Shown here: positions 26,461 to 35,391 of the stretch, piece by piece
Layout of the letters: each line of letters starts with the position of its first letter
Numbering within the stretch: the first letter of the stretch is position 1
Notes under the pieces: model-generated
Told to the model about the DNA's origin: nothing
The model's input: the letters and a program-made list of their open reading frames with translations, nothing else
Database searches by the model: none
Assembly (NCBI GenBank): GCA_964347975.1
Contig: CAYGAY010000013.1
Location: 19,330 to 83,329 of the forward strand
Source of the DNA: Bin87 sp964347975
Lineage (GTDB): Bacteria; Chloroflexota; Dehalococcoidia; Lucifugimonadales; UBA3495
Direction: 5' to 3'
DNA: 64,000 bases
Made by a program: the position numbers and the translations under genes

Positions 26461-26718
26461 ATGGAATTACAACAATCGGCTGACGAACTGCGCCGGATGT
26501 ACGACGCCGCCCCGAAAGGAGAAAAGGTGGCTTATCTTCGTTTGTTCGGGATAAGATACGCCGCCGAACTGGACCGATTTTCGCCCGCGTCCGTCGTCGA
26601 ACGCGCCGGTTTGCAACGCGCATACGGTACGGAAATCAACAAGGGTCGGAATCTAGCCAAATACGTAGAATTGAAGCCGCAGGTGATGGACAATGCCCGC
26701 CGCAAATTTCTCTCGTGA
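26461..26718 (+). CDS. HTH-like domain protein
   Basis: 85 residues from ATG 26461. The pattern ELRRMYDAAPKGEKVAYLRLFGIRYA followed by GTEINKGRNLAKYV (here quoted in parts) matches a widespread small bacterial family described as HTH-like. No DNA-binding assay is known to me for it. The gene overlaps the GatC-like gene by 26 bases, indicating a shared transcript. It may be a regulator or an accessory of a mobile module. Confidence 0.7.
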   Translation: MELQQSADELRRMYDAAPKGEKVAYLRLFGIRYAAELDRFSPASVVERAGLQRAYGTEINKGRNLAKYVELKPQVMDNARRKFLS

Positions 26719-26887
26719 ACAAGTAACGATGCTTGCCGAACTGGTCGGCATATCCATCGACGACGCCGACCTGCCTGAAGTCGCCAACCGTTTCGCCAGT
26801 CTTATGCAGGAATTGGACCGGCTCCGGGAAATGGACTTGGAGGGCGTTGAGCCGGTCACGATATTTCCCGACGCCGACGACGGCTGA
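26693..26887 (+). CDS. GatC/AtzG-like small amidase partner
   Basis: 64 residues: LAELVGISIDDADLPEVANRF, then LMQELDRLREMDLEGVEP and IFPDADDG. This is the pattern of GatC, and of the similar AtzG-like subunits that wrap around amidases and stabilise them. It is shorter than full GatC (about 95). The likely partner is the amidase at 27654-29093, from which it is separated only by the HEPN/MNT pair. Start ATG 26693 lies inside the end of the HTH-like gene. Confidence 0.75.
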   Translation: MPAANFSREQVTMLAELVGISIDDADLPEVANRFASLMQELDRLREMDLEGVEPVTIFPDADDG

Positions 26888-26921
26888 CGCTATCAGGTGG
26901 ATGAACCCGTCGGAGGGGCCC

Positions 26922-27344
26922 ATGCCGCTTGAATTAGACAGCCTGCGCAATGCCACTGCCAGTCTGAGAATAGCCTTGAAATACAGCGAGGATCCCATAC
27001 TGATGGGAGGACAGGACGAACCGTTGCGCATTGTGCTCCAGTCTGGAGTGATCAAGCACTTTGAATTCACCTACGAACTTTGCTGGAAGTTCATCAAACG
27101 GTGGTTGGAAGAAAATGTGAACCGCGCCATTGCTGACGGGGTGACGCGGCGGGAACTGTACCGGCTAGGAGCGGAGCAAAGGTTGATCGATGACGTGGAC
27201 CGGTGGATGGACCATCACCAGGCACGCAACCTAACGGCCCACACCTACCGCAAAGCCACCGCCGACCGCGTATATGCTGCCATACCCGATTTCCTCGAGG
27301 ATGCCCAATTGTTGTTGGCGGCGTTGGAGGAGCGTAATGATTGA
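26922..27344 (+). CDS. HEPN-domain toxin (HI0074/HepT type)
   Basis: 140 residues from ATG 26922, with GGAGGGG just upstream. Helical, with FEFTYELCWKFIKRWLEE near residue 45 and QARNLTAHTYRK near residue 105. The latter contains RNLTAH-T-Y, the full RX4HXY motif of HepT-type RNases, whose Tyr is the known site of AMP modification by the partner MntA. It overlaps the MNT gene by 8 bases. Expected to be an RNase toxin neutralised by the downstream nucleotidyltransferase. The sequence is also annotated in the family as nucleotidyltransferase substrate-binding protein. Confidence 0.9.
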   Translation: MPLELDSLRNATASLRIALKYSEDPILMGGQDEPLRIVLQSGVIKHFEFTYELCWKFIKRWLEENVNRAIADGVTRRELYRLGAEQRLIDDVDRWMDHHQARNLTAHTYRKATADRVYAAIPDFLEDAQLLLAALEERND

Positions 27345-27654
27345 CATGAAACCGGAGCAACTACTTGAGGTTAGCGAAATACTCGAGGAATACGTGCCCG
27401 GATGGGAAGTGCGTGCCTTCGGCTCACGTGTTACGGGACGCACCAAGCCTTGGTCGGACTTGGATTTGGCGATTGTAGGACCGGAGCCCATGGGACTCCG
27501 TAAGTGGGGACGACTGGTTGAGGCATTCCAGGAATCCACGCTGCCATTCCGGGTTGACGTGCTGGACTGGCACGATGTTTCGCCATCGTTTCAGGCGATC
27601 ATCGACAAGGAATATGCAGTAATCCAGACGGGCCGAACCGCCGGAGTTGCCTGA
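27337..27654 (+). CDS. MNT-type minimal nucleotidyltransferase antitoxin
   Basis: 105 residues. Contains FGSRVTGRTKPWSDLDLAI, a perfect GSX10DXD motif, so the metal-binding aspartates are intact. A third acidic residue is likely in FRVDVLDWHD. With the preceding HEPN gene it forms a HepT/MntA-type toxin-antitoxin pair in which MntA adds AMP to the toxin. Start ATG 27337 overlaps the HEPN stop, and its stop overlaps the amidase ATG (TGATG at 27652-27656), so the pair is translationally linked into the amidase operon. Confidence 0.92.
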   Translation: MIDMKPEQLLEVSEILEEYVPGWEVRAFGSRVTGRTKPWSDLDLAIVGPEPMGLRKWGRLVEAFQESTLPFRVDVLDWHDVSPSFQAIIDKEYAVIQTGRTAGVA

Positions 27655-29093
27655 TGACCTCATCCACCAACCACGACGAAATCGTTTTCCTTTCCGCCGA
27701 GGCGACTTCGGCGGCCATCCGGGCCGGGGAGTTCACCGCCACCGACGCAGTGAACGCCTATCTGCGCCGGATTGATGATATTGATGGCGCAATCAAGTCC
27801 TATATCACGGTGTGCCGGGAGGAAGCGCTGGCGGCGGCAGCGGAGGCTGACGAGGCGATGCGCCGTGGCGACGCCGGGGCTGTGGCCGGAGCCCTGTTCG
27901 GGGCGCCGGTGGCGGTCAAGGACCAGTTCAACACCGACGGAATCCTCACCAGCAACGGCTCCCGGGCCTACGCCGACCACGTGCCCTCCGAAGATGCCAC
28001 CGTGGTGGCGCGGTTGAAGGCGGCGGGAGCGATCCTCCTGGGCAAGCTGAACCTGAGCGAACTGGCCATGGGCGGCACCGCCGATCCTCCTTACGGCACG
28101 CCGCAGAACCCCTGGCGGCGGGAGCACACTCCTGGAGAATCCAGCAGCGGATCGGGCGCGGCTCTGGCGGCCCATCTGTGCGCCGCCTCGGTGGGCGAAG
28201 ACACCGGCGGCAGCGGACGCGGCCCGGCCTCGTACTGCAACGCCGTTGGATTGCGGCCTACCTTCACCCGCATCAGCCGGCACGGCATCACGCCCATGTG
28301 CTGGTTCATGGACGCCGCTTCGCCCATGACCAAAACGGTGGAGGACTGCGCGCTGGTGCTGGGAGCGGTCGCCGGATACGACCCGTTGGACCCCACGACC
28401 AGCCGCCGCCCGCCGCCGGATTACCGGGGGATGCTTGACGGCGACATTCGCGGGATGCGGGTAGGGCGAATGACGGAGCTTTGCAACTCGCCGGACATGC
28501 ACGCCGACGTGCGGCGAGCTACGGACGCGGCCCTGGAAACGCTGGCCGGGTTGGGCGCTGCGGTGATGGACGTATCGCTGCCGTTGACCGAAATCGCCGG
28601 CGCGATCTTCGTCGGCATCGCAGATACGGAAGGCGCCGGCGCCCGTGACGGGTTGATGCGGCGCGCGCCGGAGTTGCTGGACCGGGCCTCGCGGACTCGA
28701 TTGCAGTCCGCCGCGCTGGTGCCGGCCAAGGTGCAGAACCGGGCGATGAAAGCCCGGGTGCTCCTGAGGCGTCAGTTTGAGGAAGCCTTTGGCCAGGTGG
28801 ACGTGCTGGTTTCTCCCACAGCGCCCTATCCCGCTCCGCGACACGACGCGCTGACCGCGCCTTTCGAGTCCGCGGACGACGTGCGTCGGCGGTTCTTTTT
28901 CCGCCGGTCCTATACCGGGTGCTATCCCCTGGCGGGAATGCCGGCGGTGTCCATACCCGGCGGGTTCACGGAAGACGGACTCCCCATCGGGTTGCAGTTG
29001 GGGGGCGCCCCCTTTGCCGAAGCCACCATCCTGCGCGCGGCCTATGCCTACCAGGAAGCGACGGACTGGCATACCCGCCGCGCTCCGGTGTAA
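27654..29093 (+). CDS. Amidase-signature-family amidase
   Basis: 479 residues. The Ser-cisSer-Lys triad is visible: Lys in GAPVAVKDQFNTDG near residue 83, the glycine/serine-rich GESSSGSGAALAA near 162, and the nucleophile region VGEDTGGSGRGPAS near 185. The family hydrolyses amides ranging from Gln in GatA to various carboxamides; substrate is unknown here. GatA proper would keep GTDTGGSIRQPA, so this is an ordinary amidase rather than the tRNA amidotransferase subunit. The GatC-like gene 767 bases upstream is the likely partner. Start at 27654 overlaps the MNT stop. Confidence 0.92.
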   Translation: MTSSTNHDEIVFLSAEATSAAIRAGEFTATDAVNAYLRRIDDIDGAIKSYITVCREEALAAAAEADEAMRRGDAGAVAGALFGAPVAVKDQFNTDGILTSNGSRAYADHVPSEDATVVARLKAAGAILLGKLNLSELAMGGTADPPYGTPQNPWRREHTPGESSSGSGAALAAHLCAASVGEDTGGSGRGPASYCNAVGLRPTFTRISRHGITPMCWFMDAASPMTKTVEDCALVLGAVAGYDPLDPTTSRRPPPDYRGMLDGDIRGMRVGRMTELCNSPDMHADVRRATDAALETLAGLGAAVMDVSLPLTEIAGAIFVGIADTEGAGARDGLMRRAPELLDRASRTRLQSAALVPAKVQNRAMKARVLLRRQFEEAFGQVDVLVSPTAPYPAPRHDALTAPFESADDVRRRFFFRRSYTGCYPLAGMPAVSIPGGFTEDGLPIGLQLGGAPFAEATILRAAYAYQEATDWHTRRAPV

Positions 29094-29208
29094 GGCGCGC
29101 GCCCTCCTTTGTGCAGACCGGCGCCGCCGTAGCAATGGGTGTAGGGCCGCCCGGCTTTTGGTATTCTGGGGGCGCTAATCCGGCAGTCTGATGGCGAGGT
29201 GAATGACA

Positions 29209-30057
29209 ATGAGTCTGCAAGGCAAAGTTGCGTTGATTACGGGAGCCGGCGGAATGCGCGGCGTGGGACGGGCCACGGCCCTCAAACTGGCGTCGCTGGG
29301 CGCGGACGTGGCAATTACCGATGTCCGAAGGCCCGCCGAAGACCTGCCGCCGCAAGAGCTTCGCGCCGAGTGGCAATCCATCGCCAGCGTGGCCGAGGAG
29401 GTTCGCAACCTGGGCCGCCAGGCGCACCCTATCTACGCCGATCTGTCCAACAGCGATGATATCGAGGGCCTGGTCGCCGAGACCGTGAACCACTTCGGCC
29501 GCCTGGACATCATGGTGAACAACGCCCGGGCCATCATCGGACGGGACAAGGTCCCGGTCACCGAGCTGGACGAGGCGGTCTGGCAGCATTTTCTCGCCAT
29601 CAACACCACTGCCGTCTTTCTGTGCACCAAGCACGCCGGCCGGGAGATGGTCCGGTTGGGCAACGGCGGACGGGTGGTCAACATCGCCAGCAACGCCGGC
29701 AAGCAGGCCAGCGCCGACGGGGCCGCTTACTCCGCCAGCAAATTCGCCGTCATCGGCCTGACTCAAGCGTCGGCCCTGGACCTCGCCCCCCACGGCATAA
29801 CGGTCAACGCCGTCTGTCCCGGCCCCATCAACACCGACCGGATGAGCTACTGGGAACGCGACCAGGCGGCGCAACGCGGCATTACTCAAGAGGAGTTCCG
29901 GGCGCAGGTGGTAGCCTCCTCAGCGGACCGGACACCCCTGGGCCGCATCGCCGAACCGGAAGACGTAGCCAACCTGGTGGCTTTCCTGGCCGGCCCGGAT
30001 GCGGAGCTGATTACCGGCCAGTCGTACAACGTGAACGGCGGAATCCTGTTTCACTGA
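29209..30057 (+). CDS. Short-chain dehydrogenase/reductase
   Basis: 282 residues. Rossmann motif ALITGAGGMRGVGRATA (TGxxxGxG form), NNARA in place of the usual NNAG, catalytic Ser in VVNIASNAG, YSASK (Tyr and Lys), and CPGPINTDRM. The C-terminal NVNGGILFH is typical. Asp at the end of the second strand (AITDVRR) suggests NAD preference, but this is only indicative. I chose ATG 29209 over 29203 because GAGGTGA sits 6 bases before it. Substrate unknown. Confidence 0.92.
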   Translation: MSLQGKVALITGAGGMRGVGRATALKLASLGADVAITDVRRPAEDLPPQELRAEWQSIASVAEEVRNLGRQAHPIYADLSNSDDIEGLVAETVNHFGRLDIMVNNARAIIGRDKVPVTELDEAVWQHFLAINTTAVFLCTKHAGREMVRLGNGGRVVNIASNAGKQASADGAAYSASKFAVIGLTQASALDLAPHGITVNAVCPGPINTDRMSYWERDQAAQRGITQEEFRAQVVASSADRTPLGRIAEPEDVANLVAFLAGPDAELITGQSYNVNGGILFH

Positions 30058-30070
30058 CCGGAGCAGCGCG

Positions 30071-30889
30071 ATGACAACGACAACGCGATACGAGAACCCG
30101 TTTCCGGGGATGAACCCCTATCTGGAACAGCGACACATCTGGCCGAGTTTCCACAACCAGCTAGTCGCCGGAATGGCCCACGAACTGGGCCCACTCGTAC
30201 CGGACAACTACCGGGTTGACATCGCTGCACGAACCGAAGTGGTCGAGGTGGACGTTGTATCGTCGGAACCGGCTTTTATAATCCCTGATGCGAGGGTAAC
30301 GGATCCGTCAGGCGCGCCGGGTAGAACATCGTCCGTTGCGACTGCCATCGCTCCGGCGGAGAATGGGGTCGCGGTTCGGGTGCCAATGCCGGAAGAGGTG
30401 CGAGTAACTTGGCTGTATGTCCAGCGGATGCCGGATTGGAAAGTGGTCACTATTGTTGAGGTGCTGTCGCCGACCAACAAAATTCGCGGTGAAGGCCGAG
30501 TGAAATACCTCCGCAAACGTGAGGAAATCCTCTCGTCTCGGATCAACTTGATTGAAATTGACCTGATAAGGGGCTGGGAGCCGATGCCGCTGGATACCGT
30601 GTTGCCGCCCAGCCATTACCGCATCCTGGTCAGCCGGGGTTGGCAACACCCTGACGCCGTTCTCTATCCTTTCAGCGTGCAGCAGGCCATCCCTAAATTC
30701 ACGCTGCCCCTGCAACCCGGAGAGGACGAACCGGAAGTTGACCTGGGCCCAATCATCGACGATATGCACCGTCGGGCGCGTTACGCTCAGGTTGCCTTTT
30801 ACGACGCCCCCCCGCCGGGGCCGGCTTTTGCCCCGGAAGTGCAACAGTGGCTCGATGCCCGCTTGGAGCCGTTCCGCCAGCCGGCATAG
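30071..30889 (+). CDS. DUF4058-family protein
   Basis: 272 residues. Begins NPFPGMNPYLEQRHIWPSFH, which with the central VVTIVEVLSPTNKIRGEGRVKY and INLIEIDLIRGW marks DUF4058. The EVLSP...K and EIDL strands are reminiscent of PD-(D/E)XK nucleases, as also noted for Uma2. Such proteins are common in cyanobacteria and Chloroflexota, with unknown role. Start 13 bases after the SDR stop, same strand. Confidence 0.88.
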   Translation: MTTTTRYENPFPGMNPYLEQRHIWPSFHNQLVAGMAHELGPLVPDNYRVDIAARTEVVEVDVVSSEPAFIIPDARVTDPSGAPGRTSSVATAIAPAENGVAVRVPMPEEVRVTWLYVQRMPDWKVVTIVEVLSPTNKIRGEGRVKYLRKREEILSSRINLIEIDLIRGWEPMPLDTVLPPSHYRILVSRGWQHPDAVLYPFSVQQAIPKFTLPLQPGEDEPEVDLGPIIDDMHRRARYAQVAFYDAPPPGPAFAPEVQQWLDARLEPFRQPA

Positions 30890-30920
30890 CAGCAAACCAC
30901 CAATCCACAGGAGCATCGCC

Positions 30921-31880
30921 ATGCAGTACGGAATCACCCTCCCGGGACGCGGCCCGCTTTCCACTCCCGATAACCTGGCAACCATCGCCCAGCGGGCCGA
31001 AGCGCTGGGCTTCGACTCAATCGCCCTGGGCGACCACATCCTGGTGCCCAGGAACATCGACTCCGACTACCCTTACACCGAAACCGGCGAGTTCCCCGGC
31101 TCGGCGTCCGGGCAGGCCATGGAGCAGATCACCGCGCTGGCCTATATGGCCGGCTGCACCCGGAAAATCCGGTTGGCGACCTCGGTTCTCATCGTTCCGC
31201 ACCGCAACCCGCTGGTGGCGGCCAAGGCGCTGGCCACGCTGGACGTGCTGTCCGGCGGCCGGCTGATCGTCGGCGTCGGCGTCGGCTGGTGCCGGGAGGA
31301 GTTTGACGCCGTTGGCTGCGCGCCATTCGACGAACGCGGCGCCGTGACCGACGAGTATATCCGCGCCTTCAAGGAACTCTGGACGTCGGACGACCCCAAG
31401 TTCGAGGGTAAGTACGTCAGCTTCTCAGACATCTGGTTCCTGCCCAAGCCTGTCCAGAAACCCCACCCGCCCTTCTGGGTCGGCGGCGAGAGCCGGCCGG
31501 CCATCCGGCGCGCCGCCACCCTGTGCGACGGATGGTATCCCATCGGCAACAATCCCGCCTTCCCGGTGGGAACGCCCGAAGCGTTGCAGGCCAGCATGGG
31601 CCGCTTGCGCCGCGCCGCGGAACGCGCCGGCCGCAACCCCGACGAAATCCGGATCATCTACCGCTCACACGATTACCGCATCACCGGCGCCGACGCTGGC
31701 TCCGACCGGCCCAGGTTCACCGGCAGCGGCGCGCAGATTGCCGGCGACATCCGCCAGTACGAAGAGATGGGCGTCAGCTACCTGGTGCTGGACATCGCCC
31801 GCCTCAGCGCCGACGGCAACCTGGAGGAAACACTGGGCCATCTGGAAGACTTCACCACCCAGGTGGCAGCGCGAGTGTAA
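30921..31880 (+). CDS. LLM-class F420-dependent oxidoreductase
   Basis: 319 residues, TIM barrel of the bacterial luciferase-like superfamily. Marks: MQYGITLPGRGPLSTP, ALGFDSIALGDHIL, VLIVPHRNPLVAAKALATLD, GRLIVGVGVGWCREEFDAVG and PPFWVGGES. Such proteins usually use F420H2, though some use FMN. CofE elsewhere in the window supports F420 use. ATG 30921 has AGGAG 7 bases upstream. Substrate unknown; a second family member is at 34411. Confidence 0.9.
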   Translation: MQYGITLPGRGPLSTPDNLATIAQRAEALGFDSIALGDHILVPRNIDSDYPYTETGEFPGSASGQAMEQITALAYMAGCTRKIRLATSVLIVPHRNPLVAAKALATLDVLSGGRLIVGVGVGWCREEFDAVGCAPFDERGAVTDEYIRAFKELWTSDDPKFEGKYVSFSDIWFLPKPVQKPHPPFWVGGESRPAIRRAATLCDGWYPIGNNPAFPVGTPEALQASMGRLRRAAERAGRNPDEIRIIYRSHDYRITGADAGSDRPRFTGSGAQIAGDIRQYEEMGVSYLVLDIARLSADGNLEETLGHLEDFTTQVAARV

Positions 31881-31891
31881 CCGTTCCACGA

Positions 31892-32947
31892 ATGAACTTC
31901 ACTCTGTCCGAATCCAATGCGGTAGCCTGTCTGGTAGGCTGCGGACTTATCACTCCAGGGGTAGCCAGGACCGCGACCGCGCGGTCTCTCGGCGGCGGCG
32001 TCTCCAATGTGGTAGTCCGGGTGGACGCGCCCGGAGGACCCGGGGGACTGGTCTTGAAGCAGTCGCTGCCCAGGCTCCGCGTGGAACAGGAGTGGCTGGC
32101 CGACCCGGAACGGATTTACCACGAGGCGGCCGCTTTGCGATACCTGGCGGAGGTTCTGCCGGCGTCCGCGCTGCCCAAAGTGCTCCACGAAGACCGGGAG
32201 AATTACCTGTTCGTCATGACGGCGGCGCCGGCCGAGGGAGTGAACTGGAAGGATGCTTTACTCGCCGGCAAGGTGGCCCCTGGCGTGGCCCGGCAGGTCG
32301 GCGCCCTGCTGGGCCGGATACATCAACATTCTTCCGTGACCGGCGACCGGATACCGGAAGAATTGGAGCAATTTGCCGGCCAGCGCTGTTTTGTTCAGCT
32401 TCGCATCGACCCCTACCACCGGGCGGCCGCCGCCGTCCATCCTGATCTGGCCAACGCCATTGAAGTCGAAGCCCAACGTATGCTCAACCGGCGTCTCGCG
32501 TTGGTCCACGGCGATTACAGCCCCAAAAACGTAATCGTGGCTGGGTCAGGCGTCGCTGCTGAGGTGTTTCTGCTGGATTTTGAGGTGGCGCATCTGGGGA
32601 ACCCCGTGTTTGACCCGGCTTTCATGCTGAATCATCTCACGCTGAAAGCGATCCACCGGCCCCGGTTGGCCGGCGAATACAACGCGGCGGCCCGCTCTTT
32701 CTGGTCGGCCTACCTGGATAATGCCGGCGCATTGACTGCCGACCTGGCGCGGTTTGAGGGCGAAACGGTCCGTCAACTAGGCGTGCTGCTGCTGGCTCGC
32801 ATCGACGGCAAGTCTCCGGCGGAATACCTGACCGGCGGCCATCAGAAGCAACGCGCCAGAAACTTGGCTAAGGACATACTGTCCGGTGCGGTGACGCATC
32901 TGCATCAACTGCATGACGCGCTGATGACTCCGGCGTCGGCAAAGTAG
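31892..32947 (+). CDS. Small-molecule kinase, APH/methylthioribose-kinase-like
   Basis: 351 residues with a protein-kinase-like fold. Visible: GGGVSNVVVRV (nucleotide loop), GLVLKQSL (ATP-binding Lys), ALVHGDYSPKNVIV (catalytic Asp and Asn) and FLLDFEVAHLGNPVFDPAF (metal-binding Asp). The DFExAxxGNPxFD pattern is typical of aminoglycoside-phosphotransferase/choline-kinase relatives such as methylthioribose kinase. Substrate unknown. Start ATG 31892 lies 11 bases after the LLM gene stop. Confidence 0.82.
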   Translation: MNFTLSESNAVACLVGCGLITPGVARTATARSLGGGVSNVVVRVDAPGGPGGLVLKQSLPRLRVEQEWLADPERIYHEAAALRYLAEVLPASALPKVLHEDRENYLFVMTAAPAEGVNWKDALLAGKVAPGVARQVGALLGRIHQHSSVTGDRIPEELEQFAGQRCFVQLRIDPYHRAAAAVHPDLANAIEVEAQRMLNRRLALVHGDYSPKNVIVAGSGVAAEVFLLDFEVAHLGNPVFDPAFMLNHLTLKAIHRPRLAGEYNAAARSFWSAYLDNAGALTADLARFEGETVRQLGVLLLARIDGKSPAEYLTGGHQKQRARNLAKDILSGAVTHLHQLHDALMTPASAK

Positions 32948-33014
32948 TACACTTTGCCGGCGGGTATCCGGCCGGCGGTCGGCCGCCCAGTTCCCGAGCA
33001 GAGGAGAAGAGAAC

Positions 33015-33488
33015 GTGCCCCAAGAATTGAACGCGGGATTGGACGGAGCCGGTCTCCGAGTCGCCGTGGTCGCGGCCCGCTTCAACCACGTTGTTACCAA
33101 GAACCTGATGGAAGGCGCCGTTTCCACCCTGGCCCGGTACGGCGTCCGCGATGGAGACATCGCCACCGCCTGGGTGCCCGGTTCCTTCGAGCTGCCGGTG
33201 GTAGCCAGGACGCTGGCGGCCTCCGGCCGGTACGACGCCGTGATTTGCCTGGGCGCGGTGATTCGCGGCGAGACCAGCCATTACGACATGGTCTGCAATC
33301 AGGCTGCCTCGGGAATCGCCGCAGTCAGTCGTGAGACCGGAATACCCACCATGTTCGGCGTCCTCACTACCGAGAATATGGACCAGGCCATCAACCGCTC
33401 CGGCGGCAAAGTGGGCAACCTGGGCGCGGACTGCGCGGTGGGCGCCATCGAGTGCGCCCGGCTGCTCCAGGCTGTCAATACCGCCTGA
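33015..33488 (+). CDS. ribH: 6,7-dimethyl-8-ribityllumazine synthase
   Basis: 157 residues, normal size. Condenses ribityl-amino-uracil with dihydroxybutanone phosphate in riboflavin synthesis. Marks: VVAARFNHVVT, WVPGSFELPVVA, CLGAVIRGETSHYDMVCN (with catalytic His) and FGVLTTENMDQAINRSGGKVGN (quoted in full family context as GVLTTENMDQA). GTG start at 33015, with GAGGAGA upstream. It stands alone; other rib genes and a riboswitch are not visible here. Confidence 0.95.
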   Translation: MPQELNAGLDGAGLRVAVVAARFNHVVTKNLMEGAVSTLARYGVRDGDIATAWVPGSFELPVVARTLAASGRYDAVICLGAVIRGETSHYDMVCNQAASGIAAVSRETGIPTMFGVLTTENMDQAINRSGGKVGNLGADCAVGAIECARLLQAVNTA

Positions 33489-33491
33489 CGC

Positions 33492-33647
33492 CTCACCCGT
33501 GCCCACTTTGATAATCTGTCATTGCGCGAATGCCGTCGGACATTCGGGGCAATCTCGTTGCGGTACTGACGAATACGCCCAACCGCTCGTGCGCGGCCGA
33601 CGGGATTGCCACGTTACGCCCGCAATGACCAAGCGAATACACATAAG
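33492..33647. repeat. Non-coding inverted-repeat element, family 1, copy G (divergent)
   Basis: 156 bp directly after ribH. Left end CTCACCCGTGCCCACTTT (33492-33509) and right end AAGCGAATACACATAAG (33631-33647) are a degenerate form of the family ends. The core differs (aatgccgtcggacattcggggcaatctcg ... cgggattgcc...cgcaatgacc) but retains the cattgcg/cgcaatg arms. Confidence 0.7.
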
Positions 33648-33675
33648 TGCCTGACGCGGGGCATAGGGAGGCAGG

Positions 33676-34374
33676 ATGCGAACTACGATTGAATTCGATC
33701 CCAGCTATTCGTTGCTCACCATTGATCTCGACGCCGGAGAATCCATCAAAGCGGAACCCGGCGCCATGGTGGCCCAGCAGGGTGTTGACATGAAGACCGG
33801 CATGGGCGGAGGCGGCGGTTTGTTCGGTGGCATCCGCCGCATGATCGGGGGCGAGTCTTTCTTCGTTAACACCTTCACCGCCGAAAGACCCGGCGGATGG
33901 GTGAGCCTGGCTCCGCCGGCCCCGGGGGATATCGGAGAGTTCGAGCTGACGCCGGGAACCAATCTGTTCGTTCAATCCGGTTCCTTCCTGGCCAGCACCG
34001 GGAACGTGCAACTTGACTCTCAATTCCAGGGGTTCCGCGGCTTTTTCAGCGGTGAAAGCCTGTTCTTCCTGCGGGCTTATGCCGAGCGGGGAACGGGCAC
34101 CGTGTACTACAACTCCTACGGCGCGATCAAAGCGGTCCCGGTTGTACCGGGCGAGGAATTGGTGGTCGATACCGGGCACCTGGTTGCTTTCAGTGACGAT
34201 GTTGATTACTCCATAGGCAAGGTGGGCGGCATTCGTTCTCTGATCGGCGGCGGCGAAGGACTGGTAATGAGGTTTCGCGGCAACGGCCAGGTGTGGGTGC
34301 AGACCCGCAACCTGGCGGGGCTGGCGGACCAGCTGACGCCCTTCCTGCCCCAACCACGGGAGCAACAGTCCTGA
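33676..34374 (+). CDS. AIM24/TIGR00266-family protein
   Basis: 232 residues, beta-rich. Marks: IKAEPGAMVAQQGVDMKT, GGLFGGIRRMIGGESFFVNTF, TGNVQLDSQFQGFRGFFSGE and VDTGHLVAFSDDVDYSIGKVGG (parts). This is the standard TIGR00266 pattern; the family is related to mitochondrial AIM24 and its bacterial role is unknown. Start ATG 33676 has GGGAGG upstream. It lies in line with the following LLM gene (36-base gap). Confidence 0.92.
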   Translation: MRTTIEFDPSYSLLTIDLDAGESIKAEPGAMVAQQGVDMKTGMGGGGGLFGGIRRMIGGESFFVNTFTAERPGGWVSLAPPAPGDIGEFELTPGTNLFVQSGSFLASTGNVQLDSQFQGFRGFFSGESLFFLRAYAERGTGTVYYNSYGAIKAVPVVPGEELVVDTGHLVAFSDDVDYSIGKVGGIRSLIGGGEGLVMRFRGNGQVWVQTRNLAGLADQLTPFLPQPREQQS

Positions 34375-34410
34375 ATTCCCGACGCCTCGCGTCGGTAGAG
34401 GAGCAACCTG

Positions 34411-35325
34411 ATGGAGTTCGGCGTTACCATCCCCAACAACTGGGGCCTCGAAGATCCCCAGGCCGTCATCGGATTCGGCCCGCTGGCTGAGGAATTGGGC
34501 TACGACTCCGTGTGGACCATGGACCACCTGTTCAACAACGGGTACATCCGGGAGCGGCTGGACGACAAACCTTACTATCACCCCATGGCCACCTTGTCGC
34601 ATATCTCAGCGTTAACCTCACGGGTCAGGCTGGGCACCTCCGTCCTGGTGCTGCCCTATCACAACCCGGTGGAGTTGGCGAAGTATGCCGCCTCTCTGGA
34701 CCAGATGTCCGGCGGCCGGGTCGTGCTGGGCGTCGGCGTCGGCGCCATGACGCCGGAGTTTGCGGCTCTGGGCATACCGATGAACCAGCGCGGTTCCCTC
34801 ACCAACGAAGCCATGGACCTGATGCGGGAGCTATGGTCCAGCGAAGACCCGCAGTACAGCAGCGACCGTTGGCAGTTCAGCGACCTGAAATTCTCTCCCA
34901 AACCGCTGCAAAAGGCGGGCGATGCTCCCCACGTGCCTTTATGGGTAGGCGGCGGCAGCCCCGGCGCGTTGCGTCGCGCCGCCCGCCGGGGCGACGGCTG
35001 GCATCCTTCCGGCGTAAGCGCCGAGGAGTTCGCCATCGGACGGCAGCGGGTGCGGGAACTCGCCGAGTCAGCCGGGCGCGACCCGGACCGCCTGGTGATG
35101 TCCGCCCGGGTGGAGGTCGAAGCTCACGGCGGGCCATCCAGCCAGCGCGCCGCCGACCGCTCCCGGCTTCCCGGCGATGATCCCGCCGGCATGATCGCCG
35201 GCATTGCGGCCTATCGCGACGCCGGAGTCCAGCACCTTGTCCTGGCGCTCAATACCGGCGATCCGAGTCGCCTGCGGGAGCTGATGCAGGTAATCGCCGA
35301 GGATGTCATTCCTCAGCTTCAGTGA
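34411..35325 (+). CDS. LLM-class F420-dependent oxidoreductase, second
   Basis: 304 residues. MEFGVTIPNNWGLEDPQAV start, YDSVWTMDHLFNN, VRLGTSVLVLPYHNPVELAK, GRVVLGVGVGAMTPEFAALG and PLWVGGGSPGALRRAARRGDG. Same superfamily as 30921-31880 but clearly a different subgroup. Presumed F420-dependent. ATG 34411 follows AGAGGAGC. Substrate unknown. Confidence 0.9.
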   Translation: MEFGVTIPNNWGLEDPQAVIGFGPLAEELGYDSVWTMDHLFNNGYIRERLDDKPYYHPMATLSHISALTSRVRLGTSVLVLPYHNPVELAKYAASLDQMSGGRVVLGVGVGAMTPEFAALGIPMNQRGSLTNEAMDLMRELWSSEDPQYSSDRWQFSDLKFSPKPLQKAGDAPHVPLWVGGGSPGALRRAARRGDGWHPSGVSAEEFAIGRQRVRELAESAGRDPDRLVMSARVEVEAHGGPSSQRAADRSRLPGDDPAGMIAGIAAYRDAGVQHLVLALNTGDPSRLRELMQVIAEDVIPQLQ

Positions 35326-35391
35326 TTTCCCCGGGCTGCTGCCTGTGCAGGAACGACGGTGTGATTTTCAGTTTGTCAACACGATTTAGTC

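Noticed and set aside
33489..33675. A riboswitch after or before ribH
   Set aside because: The conserved FMN riboswitch pattern is not visible upstream of ribH, and the downstream stretch is repeat copy G.
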